Below are positions 1 to 8,487 of a stretch of DNA of 26,295 nt, piece by piece (position 1 is the first letter of the stretch; the number at the start of each line of letters is the position of its first letter). Source of the stretch: a virus; the IMG/VR virus record IMGVR_UViG_3300008448_000538, positions 1-26,295 of that record, one strand, 5' to 3'. The notes beneath the pieces are model-generated. The model worked only from the letters and a program-made list of their open reading frames with translations. It was not told where the DNA came from and searched no databases. Position numbers and translations under genes: made by a program.

Positions 1-1
1 T

Positions 2-784
2 ATCCTCGGTTCGGGCAACCCCCCGGCAGCCGAAACCACCATCGCGCTGGATGACCTGCTGGTGGCATCTGCCTTCGTTGATAACCTCGACGAAATCATG
101 AGCCAGTATGACATCCGTGGCCCTATTGCCCGTCAGATCGGTCAAAGCCTGGCTGAGTTTTATGATCGCCGTATCTTCCGCGTTCTGGACAAGGCTTCCT
201 CGGCTTCTGCTGCGGTGACTGGTGAGCCTGGTGGCTTCCAGATCAACCTTGGTGCTTCCAAGGAGTATGATGCTCAAGCCCTGGTGGATGGCTTCTTCGA
301 AGCTGCTGCCCGTCTTGACGAAGTGGCTGCTCCTAAGGATGGCCGTGTGGCTGTTCTGAGTCCCCGTCAGTACTACGCCCTGATCTCTCAGGTCGATACC
401 AACATCCTGAACCGTGAGTATGGTGCTGCCGGTGGTAGCATGAACTCTGGCGATGGTCTCTATGAGATCGCTGGTATCTCCATCAAGAAGTCCAACAACA
501 TCCCCTTCCTTGGGAAGTATGGTTCGGCTTCTGGCGCTGCTATTGATGCTGCTGCTGTGACCGGCGAAAACAACAGCTACGGTATTGCTACCGACTTCAC
601 CAACAGCTGCGGCCTGATCTTCCACCGTGACGCTGCTGGCGTTGTGGAGGCCATCGGTCCTAGCGTTCAGACCACTGGTGCTGACACCAAGGTGATCTAC
701 CAAGGCGATGTGATCGTGGGCCGTCTGGCCTATGGTTGCGGCGCTGTGCGTGTCGGCGTGGCCGGTGCGTTCCGCAATGTGTGA
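2..784 (+). CDS. Major capsid protein, C-terminal part (5' end outside window)
   Basis: This frame is already open at base 2 and runs to a TGA at 782-784, so the gene starts upstream of the window and the GTG at 62 is internal. The visible part is about 260 residues. It has the look of a T7 gp10-type HK97-fold capsid protein: a helical segment with NLDEIMSQYDIRGPIARQIG, a Gly/Ala-rich middle, and a C-terminal beta-rich part that includes GLYEIAGISIKKSNNIP, a stretch I associate with T7-like cyanophage capsids. The family forms the icosahedral head shell. Codons are strongly biased to G/C-ending forms and GGT/GCT, unlike the following tail genes, as expected for the most abundant virion protein. 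A terminator-like hairpin follows directly, as after T7 gene 10. The family call is fairly sure; the subfamily is from memory. Confidence 0.88.
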   Translation: MLGSGNPPAAETTIALDDLLVASAFVDNLDEIMSQYDIRGPIARQIGQSLAEFYDRRIFRVLDKASSASAAVTGEPGGFQINLGASKEYDAQALVDGFFEAAARLDEVAAPKDGRVAVLSPRQYYALISQVDTNILNREYGAAGGSMNSGDGLYEIAGISIKKSNNIPFLGKYGSASGAAIDAAAVTGENNSYGIATDFTNSCGLIFHRDAAGVVEAIGPSVQTTGADTKVIYQGDVIVGRLAYGCGAVRVGVAGAFRNV

Positions 785-786
785 TC

Positions 787-853
787 TCCTAATTTGACGT
801 AAATTAGGATTTAATTAGGAGGTAGCTTATTAAAGGTTACCTCCTTTCCTTTT
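787..853 (+). terminator. Tandem hairpins after capsid gene, T-phi-like terminator
   Basis: Two stem-loops sit between the capsid stop and the next gene. The first pairs 787-795 with 801-809 (9 bp, 5-base loop). The second pairs AGGAGGTA at 817-824 with TACCTCCT at 838-845 and is followed by the T-rich tail TTTCCTTTTAATT. The position directly behind the capsid gene is the same as the T-phi terminator of T7, which lowers expression of the tail genes relative to capsid. The AGGAGG in the second stem is too far from the next ATG (871) to be its ribosome binding site. Confidence 0.65.
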
Positions 854-870
854 AATTACCTGTCCGAACA

Positions 871-1470
871 ATGACGACCCAACTCCAAGCTATCAACCAA
901 ATGTTGACCGGCATCGGGCAGGCACCTGTGGTGTCGCTCGACATCGCTAACCCAGAGATTGCCACGGCATTGAGTATTCTTGATTCAGTAAGCCGTGAAG
1001 TTCAAGGAGAAGGTTGGCACTTCAATACCGAAGTGAACTATCCATTTACTCCTGATGCTAACGGTGAGATTGTAGTACCTGATAACGTACTGCAACTTTC
1101 TGACAACAAGACTTCCAATTCCCAACAATACCAGACCGTATTAAGAGACGGCAAACTCTACGATAAAGTATTCCATACTTATGAATTCCCTGGAACTGAT
1201 CCAGTTCTTTGTGATGTGGTATGGTTCTTTAATTTTGAAGATCTTCCTCAGGTCTTTAAGAATTACATTGCTCAACGTGCTGCTCGTGTGTTTGCGGGAA
1301 GCGTAGTTGGTTCAAAAGAAATGTTCCAGTTTAATCAGCAAGACGAGGGAATGCTGCGGGCAAACTGTATTGCTTATGATACTGGTACGTCTGAAGTCAA
1401 TATCTTTGGTGTGGAGACTGGACAGAACTTCTACATTTCTTATACGCCCTTCCGCACGATTGCACGATAA
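871..1470 (+). CDS. Tail tubular protein A (T7 gp11-like)
   Basis: 199 residues, close to the 196 of T7 gp11, and in the same place between capsid and tail tubular protein B. The N-terminus reads LQAINQMLTGIGQAPVVSL, matching the gp11 pattern of a helix with 'AVNDILASIGEPPVSTL'. It continues with a helix ending VQGEGWHFNTE, like 'QSRGWTFNIE' of T7. The C-terminal half has the 'LPQVFKNYIAQRAARVF' helix that corresponds to T7 'MPECFRYWIVTKASRQF'. In T7 this protein forms the dodecameric ring joining portal and nozzle. Its TAA overlaps the ATG of the next gene by one base, which suggests translational coupling. No Shine-Dalgarno motif is seen. Confidence 0.88.
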   Translation: MTTQLQAINQMLTGIGQAPVVSLDIANPEIATALSILDSVSREVQGEGWHFNTEVNYPFTPDANGEIVVPDNVLQLSDNKTSNSQQYQTVLRDGKLYDKVFHTYEFPGTDPVLCDVVWFFNFEDLPQVFKNYIAQRAARVFAGSVVGSKEMFQFNQQDEGMLRANCIAYDTGTSEVNIFGVETGQNFYISYTPFRTIAR

Positions 1471-4430
1471 TGGCAGCTATCTCTCAAAAAATTACCAATA
1501 TTATTGGTGGTGTTTCTCAACAACCTGATACTATTAAAGTTGGTAATCAACTGCGTGTCTGCGATAATTACTATCCAGACATTGCTACTGGCTTGACAAA
1601 ACGTCCAGGGCTCCGAGGTATTAGTAAGCTGGCTAATGCTGTTGCTGATGGTACTTGGTTTACAATCTTTCGAGATGATAAAGAGAAGTACATCATTCAA
1701 TTTAGCAAGGCAGGAGCCCTTAAGGTTTGGAGTGCTAATAACGGCATCCAACAAACCGTTAATGCAGTAGCAGCAGAAGCAACAGCGTATGCGGTTCACA
1801 CTAATTCTGAACAGCTACAAACCCTTCAGATTAATGACTACATCTTTGTTCTTAATAGAGAAACGGTAGTCAAGGAAGGTGCATTAAGCAGTGCCGTTCA
1901 GAACCCGTATGCCTTTGTCAGCATTAACACGGTAGCGTATAGCTCTACTTACACGATTAAGTTGGATGCTACTTCCTTTTCTTATGCTACCCCTACAACG
2001 TCAACAACTCAACTAAACGTTGCTGATATTGTTAATAGCCTTACAGCTTCCATCAACGCTAACGTTAACTGGGTAGCAACAGGTATCGGTAACACCATTC
2101 ACGTTCGTCGTGCCAACAACGGAGACTTTGCTATTGAGGCGAAAGGTGGCAATACTGGTACTGCTATTGACGCATTTAAGGGGTCTGTTATTGCTGTTGG
2201 ACAACTTCCTCGTCAATTCCTCAACAACCTAAAGATTAAAGTTGCTGGTTCTGTGGAATCAGGTTCTGATGATTATTGGGCTATTTTTAAAACTAGTGAC
2301 AACACTGCCACAGGAGCTGGAACTTGGGAAGAAACGATAGCCCCTAGCACCGTCATAGATTTAGACGAAGAGACGATGCCTCATGTTATTATCAGAGAGG
2401 CTAATGGTACTTTTACTTATCGTCAACTTGATTTAGCATCAGCTACTGGTAGTACTGGTACGACTAGTGTGGCAGGCATCCCAACAAATGTTACCATTAC
2501 TGGTGCAACAAGTGCGGGTCACGTTGTAGGAGAAGTGTTTGAACCTACTGGTGGCACAGGCAAAAACTTGAGATTGCGAGTTGATAAGGTTCAAGATTTT
2601 TATTCTTTGAATAATACCTTGGCCAGTTCTAGTAGCTATGTACAACAAGTAAGAGGAAAAATTAAATACTATGCAACCTCTGGTAAATTTAGTTATCCAG
2701 TTTATGATTACACCTATTATTGGTATGAAAATGGTGTTCAAATTGGTGTAACTAAAACTGCTAGTCCTTTGACAATTGGATACAAAACATACACAAAGGC
2801 GACAGTTTTTCAAACCATCAGCAATCAAACAAGGGCTGGCCTTAAAATTGAAGAGCGAATCAACGGTTTGATTAGCGCCATTAGCATTGTTCAAGCTGGC
2901 CAAGGATATACTGCTACCAACCTTGTTCAAAACACGGCAGGAGATACGTTTACCATTGTTAGTGTCAATACTGCTCCGCTTGAGGGTGATGATAGCCGCC
3001 TTAAGTATTGGAAATATCGGGAAGTTGGAGATGCTGATACCAACCCAATGCCTTCATTTGTTGGCAATTCGGTTGATGGTATTTCTTTTTATAAGAACCG
3101 ACTTGTATTCTCTTCCCGTCAAAATATAATCTGCTCACAGGCAGGGGATTATTTTGATTTCTTTGCTAGCACTGTTATTACTATTGTTGATAGCGATCCT
3201 ATTGATCTTAGTGCTAGTAGTCTAAAGCCTGTTAAACTGAAACATGCGATTCCTGGTACACAAGGATTAATATTGTTTGGTGATAATGCTCAATACATTA
3301 TGCAAACAACAACCGAGTCCTTTTCTCCAAAAACGGCTGAAATCAATCCATTATCCACCTTTAGTCAGACAGATCGCATTGCCCCTATTGATCTTGGAAG
3401 TAGTTATTTATTCCTTGAAGAAGGAGATAAAGCTTCGTCCATCTTTGAGATGGCGACAAGTGATTCTATTGGAGGAAAGGCGGCTGTCATTGAATTGACA
3501 AGACTCATTCCATCGTATATTCCTTCGGCAATTACAGTGATGAAGGGGTCTACGTCTGCTGGAACTGTTGCTCTTCTTACTTCACAAGAACCTAGCAACA
3601 TGTACCTTTATCGGTATTTTCAAAGAGGAGACGAGCGGATCTCTGGTTGGTTCCGGTGGAATCTTCCAGGCACGATTGAGTTTGTTGATTTTGATCATGA
3701 CATCATGTATGTCGTTACCAAACACGGCAGCAACTATGTGCTGAGTAAGGTCTCTTTGATTACTGATACCCCCAATGAATCTCTTTTCTTTGAGGGACAG
3801 TATCTGGATGTACGGTTAGATCTCTTTGATTACAGCCCTACTCTTACTTATGACTCGGTTGCTGATCTGACTCATGTTTGCTTTAAAGATGGGTTTGAAG
3901 ATCTTAATGAACAGGCAGTATTAATCTATCTTGATGCTGAAATTTCGGGTTCATTTGAAGAACAAACACTTCAATATGATGCTGCTAAACCAGTTGGAGA
4001 AAAGTATTTTCTGACCGTAGAGGGCGATCAAACCACGTCTAAGTTTGCTGTTGGGTATAAGTATGAAGCCTTGGCTCAACTTCCTGCCTTTTACTTTACC
4101 AAAGATGAAATCCGTGGATTGAAAGATACTCTTAACATTCCTCGTGTCAGTCGGATCAAAGTTAATAGCTATAACTCCGGCCCGTATCGGGCTGTGATTC
4201 GATCTGAGGGTCGGGATGAGTTTTCTCTTGAACTGCCTCAAGTCAATGCTGACTACTATCGGGCAAACAACATTCCCATCATTCGTAATGCTCAGAGTAC
4301 TGTTCCAGTATTGGCAAAGGGTGATCAGTTTGAATTTGAACTGATTGCTGATAGTCCATTCCCAACAGCATTTACTTCCCTTGACTGGGAAGGAACCTAC
4401 AACAACAAGGGCGTTCAATCCCTTTCCTGA
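1470..4430 (+). CDS. Tail tubular protein B (T7 gp12-like nozzle protein)
   Basis: 986 residues, longer than T7 gp12 (794). The start MAAISQKITNIIGGVSQQPD matches the gp12 N-terminal signature (T7 'ALISQSIKNLKGGISQQPD'), followed by a 'GLTKRPGLR' stretch like T7 'GLQKRPPLV'. The family forms the hexameric nozzle at the tail tip, binding gp11 above and the fibres at the side. The extra length probably lies in beta-rich insertions between residues 150 and 500, where Thr/Gly/Ser-rich sequence is found. The C-terminus has 'FELIADSPFPTAFTSLDWEGTYN', a typical ending for the family. The start codon overlaps the gp11 stop (TAATG). Confidence 0.9.
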   Translation: MAAISQKITNIIGGVSQQPDTIKVGNQLRVCDNYYPDIATGLTKRPGLRGISKLANAVADGTWFTIFRDDKEKYIIQFSKAGALKVWSANNGIQQTVNAVAAEATAYAVHTNSEQLQTLQINDYIFVLNRETVVKEGALSSAVQNPYAFVSINTVAYSSTYTIKLDATSFSYATPTTSTTQLNVADIVNSLTASINANVNWVATGIGNTIHVRRANNGDFAIEAKGGNTGTAIDAFKGSVIAVGQLPRQFLNNLKIKVAGSVESGSDDYWAIFKTSDNTATGAGTWEETIAPSTVIDLDEETMPHVIIREANGTFTYRQLDLASATGSTGTTSVAGIPTNVTITGATSAGHVVGEVFEPTGGTGKNLRLRVDKVQDFYSLNNTLASSSSYVQQVRGKIKYYATSGKFSYPVYDYTYYWYENGVQIGVTKTASPLTIGYKTYTKATVFQTISNQTRAGLKIEERINGLISAISIVQAGQGYTATNLVQNTAGDTFTIVSVNTAPLEGDDSRLKYWKYREVGDADTNPMPSFVGNSVDGISFYKNRLVFSSRQNIICSQAGDYFDFFASTVITIVDSDPIDLSASSLKPVKLKHAIPGTQGLILFGDNAQYIMQTTTESFSPKTAEINPLSTFSQTDRIAPIDLGSSYLFLEEGDKASSIFEMATSDSIGGKAAVIELTRLIPSYIPSAITVMKGSTSAGTVALLTSQEPSNMYLYRYFQRGDERISGWFRWNLPGTIEFVDFDHDIMYVVTKHGSNYVLSKVSLITDTPNESLFFEGQYLDVRLDLFDYSPTLTYDSVADLTHVCFKDGFEDLNEQAVLIYLDAEISGSFEEQTLQYDAAKPVGEKYFLTVEGDQTTSKFAVGYKYEALAQLPAFYFTKDEIRGLKDTLNIPRVSRIKVNSYNSGPYRAVIRSEGRDEFSLELPQVNADYYRANNIPIIRNAQSTVPVLAKGDQFEFELIADSPFPTAFTSLDWEGTYNNKGVQSLS

Positions 4431-4433
4431 TTT

Positions 4434-4907
4434 ATGAATCAACCGCTTATCCACCCGGCGAGCCGCTCAGACGCAATCTGGGTGGCTCAGCACCTACAAG
4501 AAGATGATCGAAGGGAACTAGAGGGACTTGGCCACAAAATTATGGAGGCCACCCTCTGTCTTTCTTTTGATCTATCAGACAACCCTGTGACCTTTCGGAA
4601 CCCACTCGGAGAGATCTGCGGGGTAGCGGGGGTATCCAGAACAGATGCCCATTGCGGAGCCATATGGATGCTTACTACGCCACATGTCCGTCCGTATCCC
4701 AAGTTATTTTTTAAGGAGGCTAAGAAATGGGTCGAACAACAAACCTCCTATGAGATGTTACATAACATTGCTGATCCAAGAAACAAACTACATATGAAAT
4801 TACTTCATATGCTTGGGTTTAAAAAGCTTATGTATGTTACCACTCAAACCAATCTTACTTATGTTGAATTTGCTAAATTACAACCATGTGTTTTCCCGCA
4901 GCCGTAG
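4434..4907 (+). CDS. Internal core / morphogenesis protein (T7 gp13-like, acetyltransferase-like)
   Basis: 157 residues between the nozzle protein and the gp14-like gene, the place of T7 gene 13 (138 aa). The pattern is similar to gp13: a charged N-terminus, a central WMLTTPHVRPYPKLFFKEAKKWV segment in place of the T7 'WFVTSDQVWRLSGKAKRKF' segment, and a C-terminal 'NKLHMKLLHMLGFKK' that corresponds to T7 'NTSHIRFLKTIGAVF'. This last part resembles the acetyl-CoA-binding end of GNAT folds, so such proteins are often labelled acetyltransferase-like. Whether it has any enzyme activity cannot be told. Its end overlaps the next gene by 22 bases in another frame. Confidence 0.7.
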   Translation: MNQPLIHPASRSDAIWVAQHLQEDDRRELEGLGHKIMEATLCLSFDLSDNPVTFRNPLGEICGVAGVSRTDAHCGAIWMLTTPHVRPYPKLFFKEAKKWVEQQTSYEMLHNIADPRNKLHMKLLHMLGFKKLMYVTTQTNLTYVEFAKLQPCVFPQP

Positions 4908-5500
4908 TAGGTATTGCAACGGGCTTGATGAGTGCCGTTCAATCCATTGCTGGTTATCAAGCTCAAAGTCAAGCAGCCCGTGCTTCGGAACGTGCTTACC
5001 AACAACAACGTAACCTAAATCAAGAAGCCGCCAATCGGGCTTACCAGCAACAACAACTTAAGATGAAGGGTGAGATGGATAAGGCATCTCAACAAGCAGA
5101 ACAGGGCCTTGTGAGGCGTCTTCAAGCTCAAGGCAGTACCCTAGCCGCAGGGCGGACCGGACAGAGCATAGGCGGGCTCCTGACGGATGCTGAGCGGGTT
5201 GAGGGCAAGGATCTTGGAGCACTGGGTATGAACCTTGCTTATGCTCAACAGGATTACTTCTTTGGCATGGAGAGCATTTACAACCAACAGAAGAATGCTA
5301 ACATCTCTGCTGCGTCCCAACGGGTTGCAGCTCCTAGTGCGGGTGGATTGGCGCTTGGACTTGCTGGTGCTGCCCTTTCTGGTGTGTCGGCTGGTATGGC
5401 TCTTAAGGCCCCGGCAGCTGGGGGTGGTTCTTCTCCCATTCCTATTCCTGGGGCATCATTACCCGGTGGACGAGCCGGAACCGTTATTCGTTGGAGTTAA
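4886..5500 (+). CDS. Internal virion protein (T7 gp14-like)
   Basis: 204 residues; T7 gp14 has 196. It begins MCFPAAVVGIATG, close to T7 'MCWAAAIPIAISG'. A long Ala/Gln-rich helical stretch follows (about residues 20-110, with QQQ runs). The C-terminal third is Gly/Ala/Pro-rich. In T7, gp14 is ejected first and forms the outer-membrane part of the DNA-delivery channel. The ATG lies inside the end of the gp13-like gene, and the next gene begins 3 bases after the stop, so genes 13 to 15 are probably translated as a coupled set. Confidence 0.8.
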   Translation: MCFPAAVVGIATGLMSAVQSIAGYQAQSQAARASERAYQQQRNLNQEAANRAYQQQQLKMKGEMDKASQQAEQGLVRRLQAQGSTLAAGRTGQSIGGLLTDAERVEGKDLGALGMNLAYAQQDYFFGMESIYNQQKNANISAASQRVAAPSAGGLALGLAGAALSGVSAGMALKAPAAGGGSSPIPIPGASLPGGRAGTVIRWS

Positions 5501-5503
5501 TCA

Positions 5504-8413
5504 GTGGCTAGTATTTATGAATCCCCTGGCCAGCAGGTTGCTCTAACTGGATCTCAAACCTCTCCTAATTTTCAACCCGACGTTGCATATGATCCTAGCC
5601 GGTTGATGCTTCAACAGTCAGAAAAAGATCTTAGTGCTTTTGCTGCATTTTCTGATACCCTTACTAAGTTCATTACGGACAAAGCAAAGGAGAAGAATGA
5701 AGCCGAGATGCAACTCGGTATTGCTGATATTGTTAATGGAGACCTTGTTCCCACTCCACAAAAAACAGCAGAATATCAAGCCGATGTAATCACTCTTAGA
5801 ACTGCGGCTGAAGAAGATAGTAACACTGCTAAGACTATTTCTGAACAAGGAAATTTAGCAGTTGGTCAACAGTTCAAAGTTGACAGTAAACCTGTTTCTG
5901 GATGGCGGGCCTATGGCCGTGCTGTCGGAAAGGCCAAGATGGTTGCTTCCAGTGCCCAAGGCTTTATGGCCGCTTGGATGGAAAGCAAAGATAAGATTAT
6001 TCCAACCAAAGATGGAAGGTTGATTTCTCCTGCTGAAGTTGGTGCCGACCCTGCGGAGATTCAAGCCATGCTGGCCATGGGTCAGCAAGCTTTGATTCAG
6101 CAAAGTGGAATCCAAGGTCTTAACCCGATGATCATTGCTGAGCATGTGGCTCCTACGCTTCAAGCGATACGGGGACAAATGTTTTCCAATAAGCTGACTT
6201 CGGAAGTTGCCAAGCAAAAAGAAACAGCCGTTTCGGATCAACGTGGAGAAGTTCGGGGTATCTTTAGTAATCCCGATCTTACCACAGATGAAATGTTTGA
6301 TGGATTCCAATCTGCTGTTACTAACCTCGTAATTGATGGAGATTTGAGCCGGGGCAAGGCAAGTGATATCGCTATTCAGGAAATTCTGGATACGGTTGAA
6401 ACTATGCCAGCGGCACAAGGAAGGGAAATGTTGGAACGGCTAAGTGGTGTTCGTAAGATTGCCAACGATCCAAATAGCATTACTCTTGGTTTGGCTTACG
6501 GCAAAGAGTTTGATAAAGCTCTTAATGCTATTGACGAAGGTGAAGAGCGGTTCAATAAGCGGCAAGAAGCAGCGGCTAATAAAGCTGCGGAAGAAGCTTA
6601 TACAATTTTGATGACGGCTAGGATGGATCCAAATTCCAATCCGGCTGAGCTTAAAAAGCAACGTGAAATTGTTATGAGTATGCTTCAACAAGAAGCTAGT
6701 ACTGGTAATGAAGCAGCTAGGCGTCGTCTTGTTGAACTCCAAACCGAGCCTCCTAATGTTGATTATACTCTGTATCTTCAATATAGAGAGGGCATTGCTC
6801 AAGGCAAACTTCCTACCGATGCACAGATTGATAATGATGTAGCGGCTGGTAGGTTGACTGTCGAGATGGGCCGTGAACTTAAAGTTTTTGGTACTGCCGA
6901 TCAAGACAATGGGTTTAAGAAACAATTTGGTTCTAGTATTGAGGATGCTGTTAAGGCTAAATTAAGCGGCGAAGGAGCCATTTCTCTTAACCCTTATAAT
7001 CAACCAGATAAGCACTCTTTGCATGTTCAGCAAATTACAAATGATTTGACTCAGAATGCGTTGAAGTGGTGGAAGGGTCAAAAGGCGCAGGGTAAGAATC
7101 CGGACGATAATGACATCAACCAATTTGTTTTAAATCAAATACCTGAAACTATTGGTAAGTATTTTCAATACAATAAGGATACTCGTGAATGGATTCCACG
7201 TCCACTCAGCAGGAACCCTGAACTGACTCCTGATCGCATTAACAGTGCTTTAGGTGGACGTGTTCCTGATGCTGCTGGATTTAACCCACGCACCATTCAA
7301 CTGCGAAACCTTAACTCGGGTACGTCTCGTCAACTTACCGCACAAGAAGTTACTCAAAGTATTGGACAATTAAAAGCTGGACAACCAGTATCCGCTAAGG
7401 TTCAAACTTTGGCTAACTCTACCCTTGGTGGCTTGCCTGCTCTTCTTCAACAGCAATCGGTTCACAACAATCTTGATCCTAAGGAAGTTCAAGGACTACC
7501 TTTTGTTCAACAGAATGCCCAATACGCTGCTGTTGCTCCGTGGGCTACCCGTCGATTAAATGCCACAGGCGGTAATGCTCTTCAGCAGATCCTCCAACTT
7601 CAACGTATCCAACAAGCACAATTACGGAGACAACGTATGGAATCAAGCATGGGCATGGCTCCTGTTACTGACCTTCGTCCTGGGGTTAAAATTGGTATGC
7701 GTGAGTATCTTCAACTTGGACTTCAAAATGGTCTTAGTAAAGAAGAAGCCATTGAAATGGCTGCTGTGGGCATGGCCGAGTCTACTGGTAATTCCGGTGT
7801 TAGGAACACCAATCCAAATACTGGAGACGATTCCTATGGGTTGTGGCAAATCAATATGATTGGTAATCTAGGTCCCGATCGTTTGCGTCGTTACGGTCTT
7901 CGTAGCGCAGATGATCTAAAAGATCCGGAAACCAACGCTCGTGTCATGGCAGCTATGCTCAGGACAGACGGTAAGACGGCTTGGGGTGCTTATAAGGATA
8001 AGCGTTACCTTCAATACATGTCAGAAGCTCGTCGCATGTTTGCTGACGTTACTGGAGGCGGTACTATTGTTCCAGCCAGTCACCCTGATTCGGGTAGTGG
8101 ATTTACTATTCCTAATGCTCGTGATGCTAGCGGACGCCCTCCTATTTTTAGCCAAGGCGGAGCCAAAGCCTTTGCTAGGATGATGGCAGATTCCGGTGGT
8201 GTTGTTAGGGCAAGTGACATTGCGAGTTCCCAACGTAGTGGGGCTAAGAATCGCAGCGTTGGTGGAGCAGAAGCATCCCAACATCTTTCCGGCAATGCTA
8301 TGGACATTCATGGCCCTTCGGCTGAATGGATGAAGAAAAATGGACCTAAATATGGATGGTATCTCCACGAGTACGATGGTAGTCATGGTGGCCATTTTGA
8401 ATATCGCGGTTAG
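5504..8413 (+). CDS. Internal virion protein (T7 gp15-like) with C-terminal lytic transglycosylase and M15-type peptidase domains
   Basis: 969 residues from a GTG start 3 bases after the gp14-like stop; no in-frame ATG fits better. T7 gp15 is 747 residues. Residues 1 to about 720 are helical, acidic and Gln-rich, like gp15. Two enzyme-like domains follow. Around 740-850 is a lytic transglycosylase (SLT-like) domain: Glu759 in GMAEST, then DSYGLWQIN with G779-L780-W781-Q782-I783-N784. Around 870-969 is a D-Ala-D-Ala carboxypeptidase/M15-type fold: SQHLSGNAMD fits SxHxxGxAxD, with His927 and Asp934 as metal ligands and His964 (or His961) as the probable third. Both would cut peptidoglycan, one glycan and one peptide, during DNA entry. 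In T7 the transglycosylase is in gp16, so the activity seems to have moved. Domain calls rest on motifs only. Confidence 0.85.
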   Translation: MASIYESPGQQVALTGSQTSPNFQPDVAYDPSRLMLQQSEKDLSAFAAFSDTLTKFITDKAKEKNEAEMQLGIADIVNGDLVPTPQKTAEYQADVITLRTAAEEDSNTAKTISEQGNLAVGQQFKVDSKPVSGWRAYGRAVGKAKMVASSAQGFMAAWMESKDKIIPTKDGRLISPAEVGADPAEIQAMLAMGQQALIQQSGIQGLNPMIIAEHVAPTLQAIRGQMFSNKLTSEVAKQKETAVSDQRGEVRGIFSNPDLTTDEMFDGFQSAVTNLVIDGDLSRGKASDIAIQEILDTVETMPAAQGREMLERLSGVRKIANDPNSITLGLAYGKEFDKALNAIDEGEERFNKRQEAAANKAAEEAYTILMTARMDPNSNPAELKKQREIVMSMLQQEASTGNEAARRRLVELQTEPPNVDYTLYLQYREGIAQGKLPTDAQIDNDVAAGRLTVEMGRELKVFGTADQDNGFKKQFGSSIEDAVKAKLSGEGAISLNPYNQPDKHSLHVQQITNDLTQNALKWWKGQKAQGKNPDDNDINQFVLNQIPETIGKYFQYNKDTREWIPRPLSRNPELTPDRINSALGGRVPDAAGFNPRTIQLRNLNSGTSRQLTAQEVTQSIGQLKAGQPVSAKVQTLANSTLGGLPALLQQQSVHNNLDPKEVQGLPFVQQNAQYAAVAPWATRRLNATGGNALQQILQLQRIQQAQLRRQRMESSMGMAPVTDLRPGVKIGMREYLQLGLQNGLSKEEAIEMAAVGMAESTGNSGVRNTNPNTGDDSYGLWQINMIGNLGPDRLRRYGLRSADDLKDPETNARVMAAMLRTDGKTAWGAYKDKRYLQYMSEARRMFADVTGGGTIVPASHPDSGSGFTIPNARDASGRPPIFSQGGAKAFARMMADSGGVVRASDIASSQRSGAKNRSVGGAEASQHLSGNAMDIHGPSAEWMKKNGPKYGWYLHEYDGSHGGHFEYRG

Positions 8414-8426
8414 TAATTAGTAAAAG

Positions 8427-8452
8427 AGGGCTGGTGCGCTGGTCCTTTTTTT
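8427..8452 (+). terminator. Possible Rho-independent terminator after the gp15-like gene
   Basis: A hairpin of up to 8 pairs (8427-8434 with 8439-8446, several G-U) is followed by a run of seven T (8446-8452). It lies in the 70-base gap between the gp15-like and gp16-like genes. The stem is weak, so it could be a partial terminator or an incidental structure. Confidence 0.4.
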
Positions 8453-8487
8453 GTTCTTAATTTATTTTGTCTGCGGACACACTTAAC

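Noticed and set aside
8467-8487. TTG start that would lengthen the gp16-like protein by 7 residues
   Set aside because: No ribosome site at either start; ATG at 8488 is the simpler choice. It cannot be excluded.
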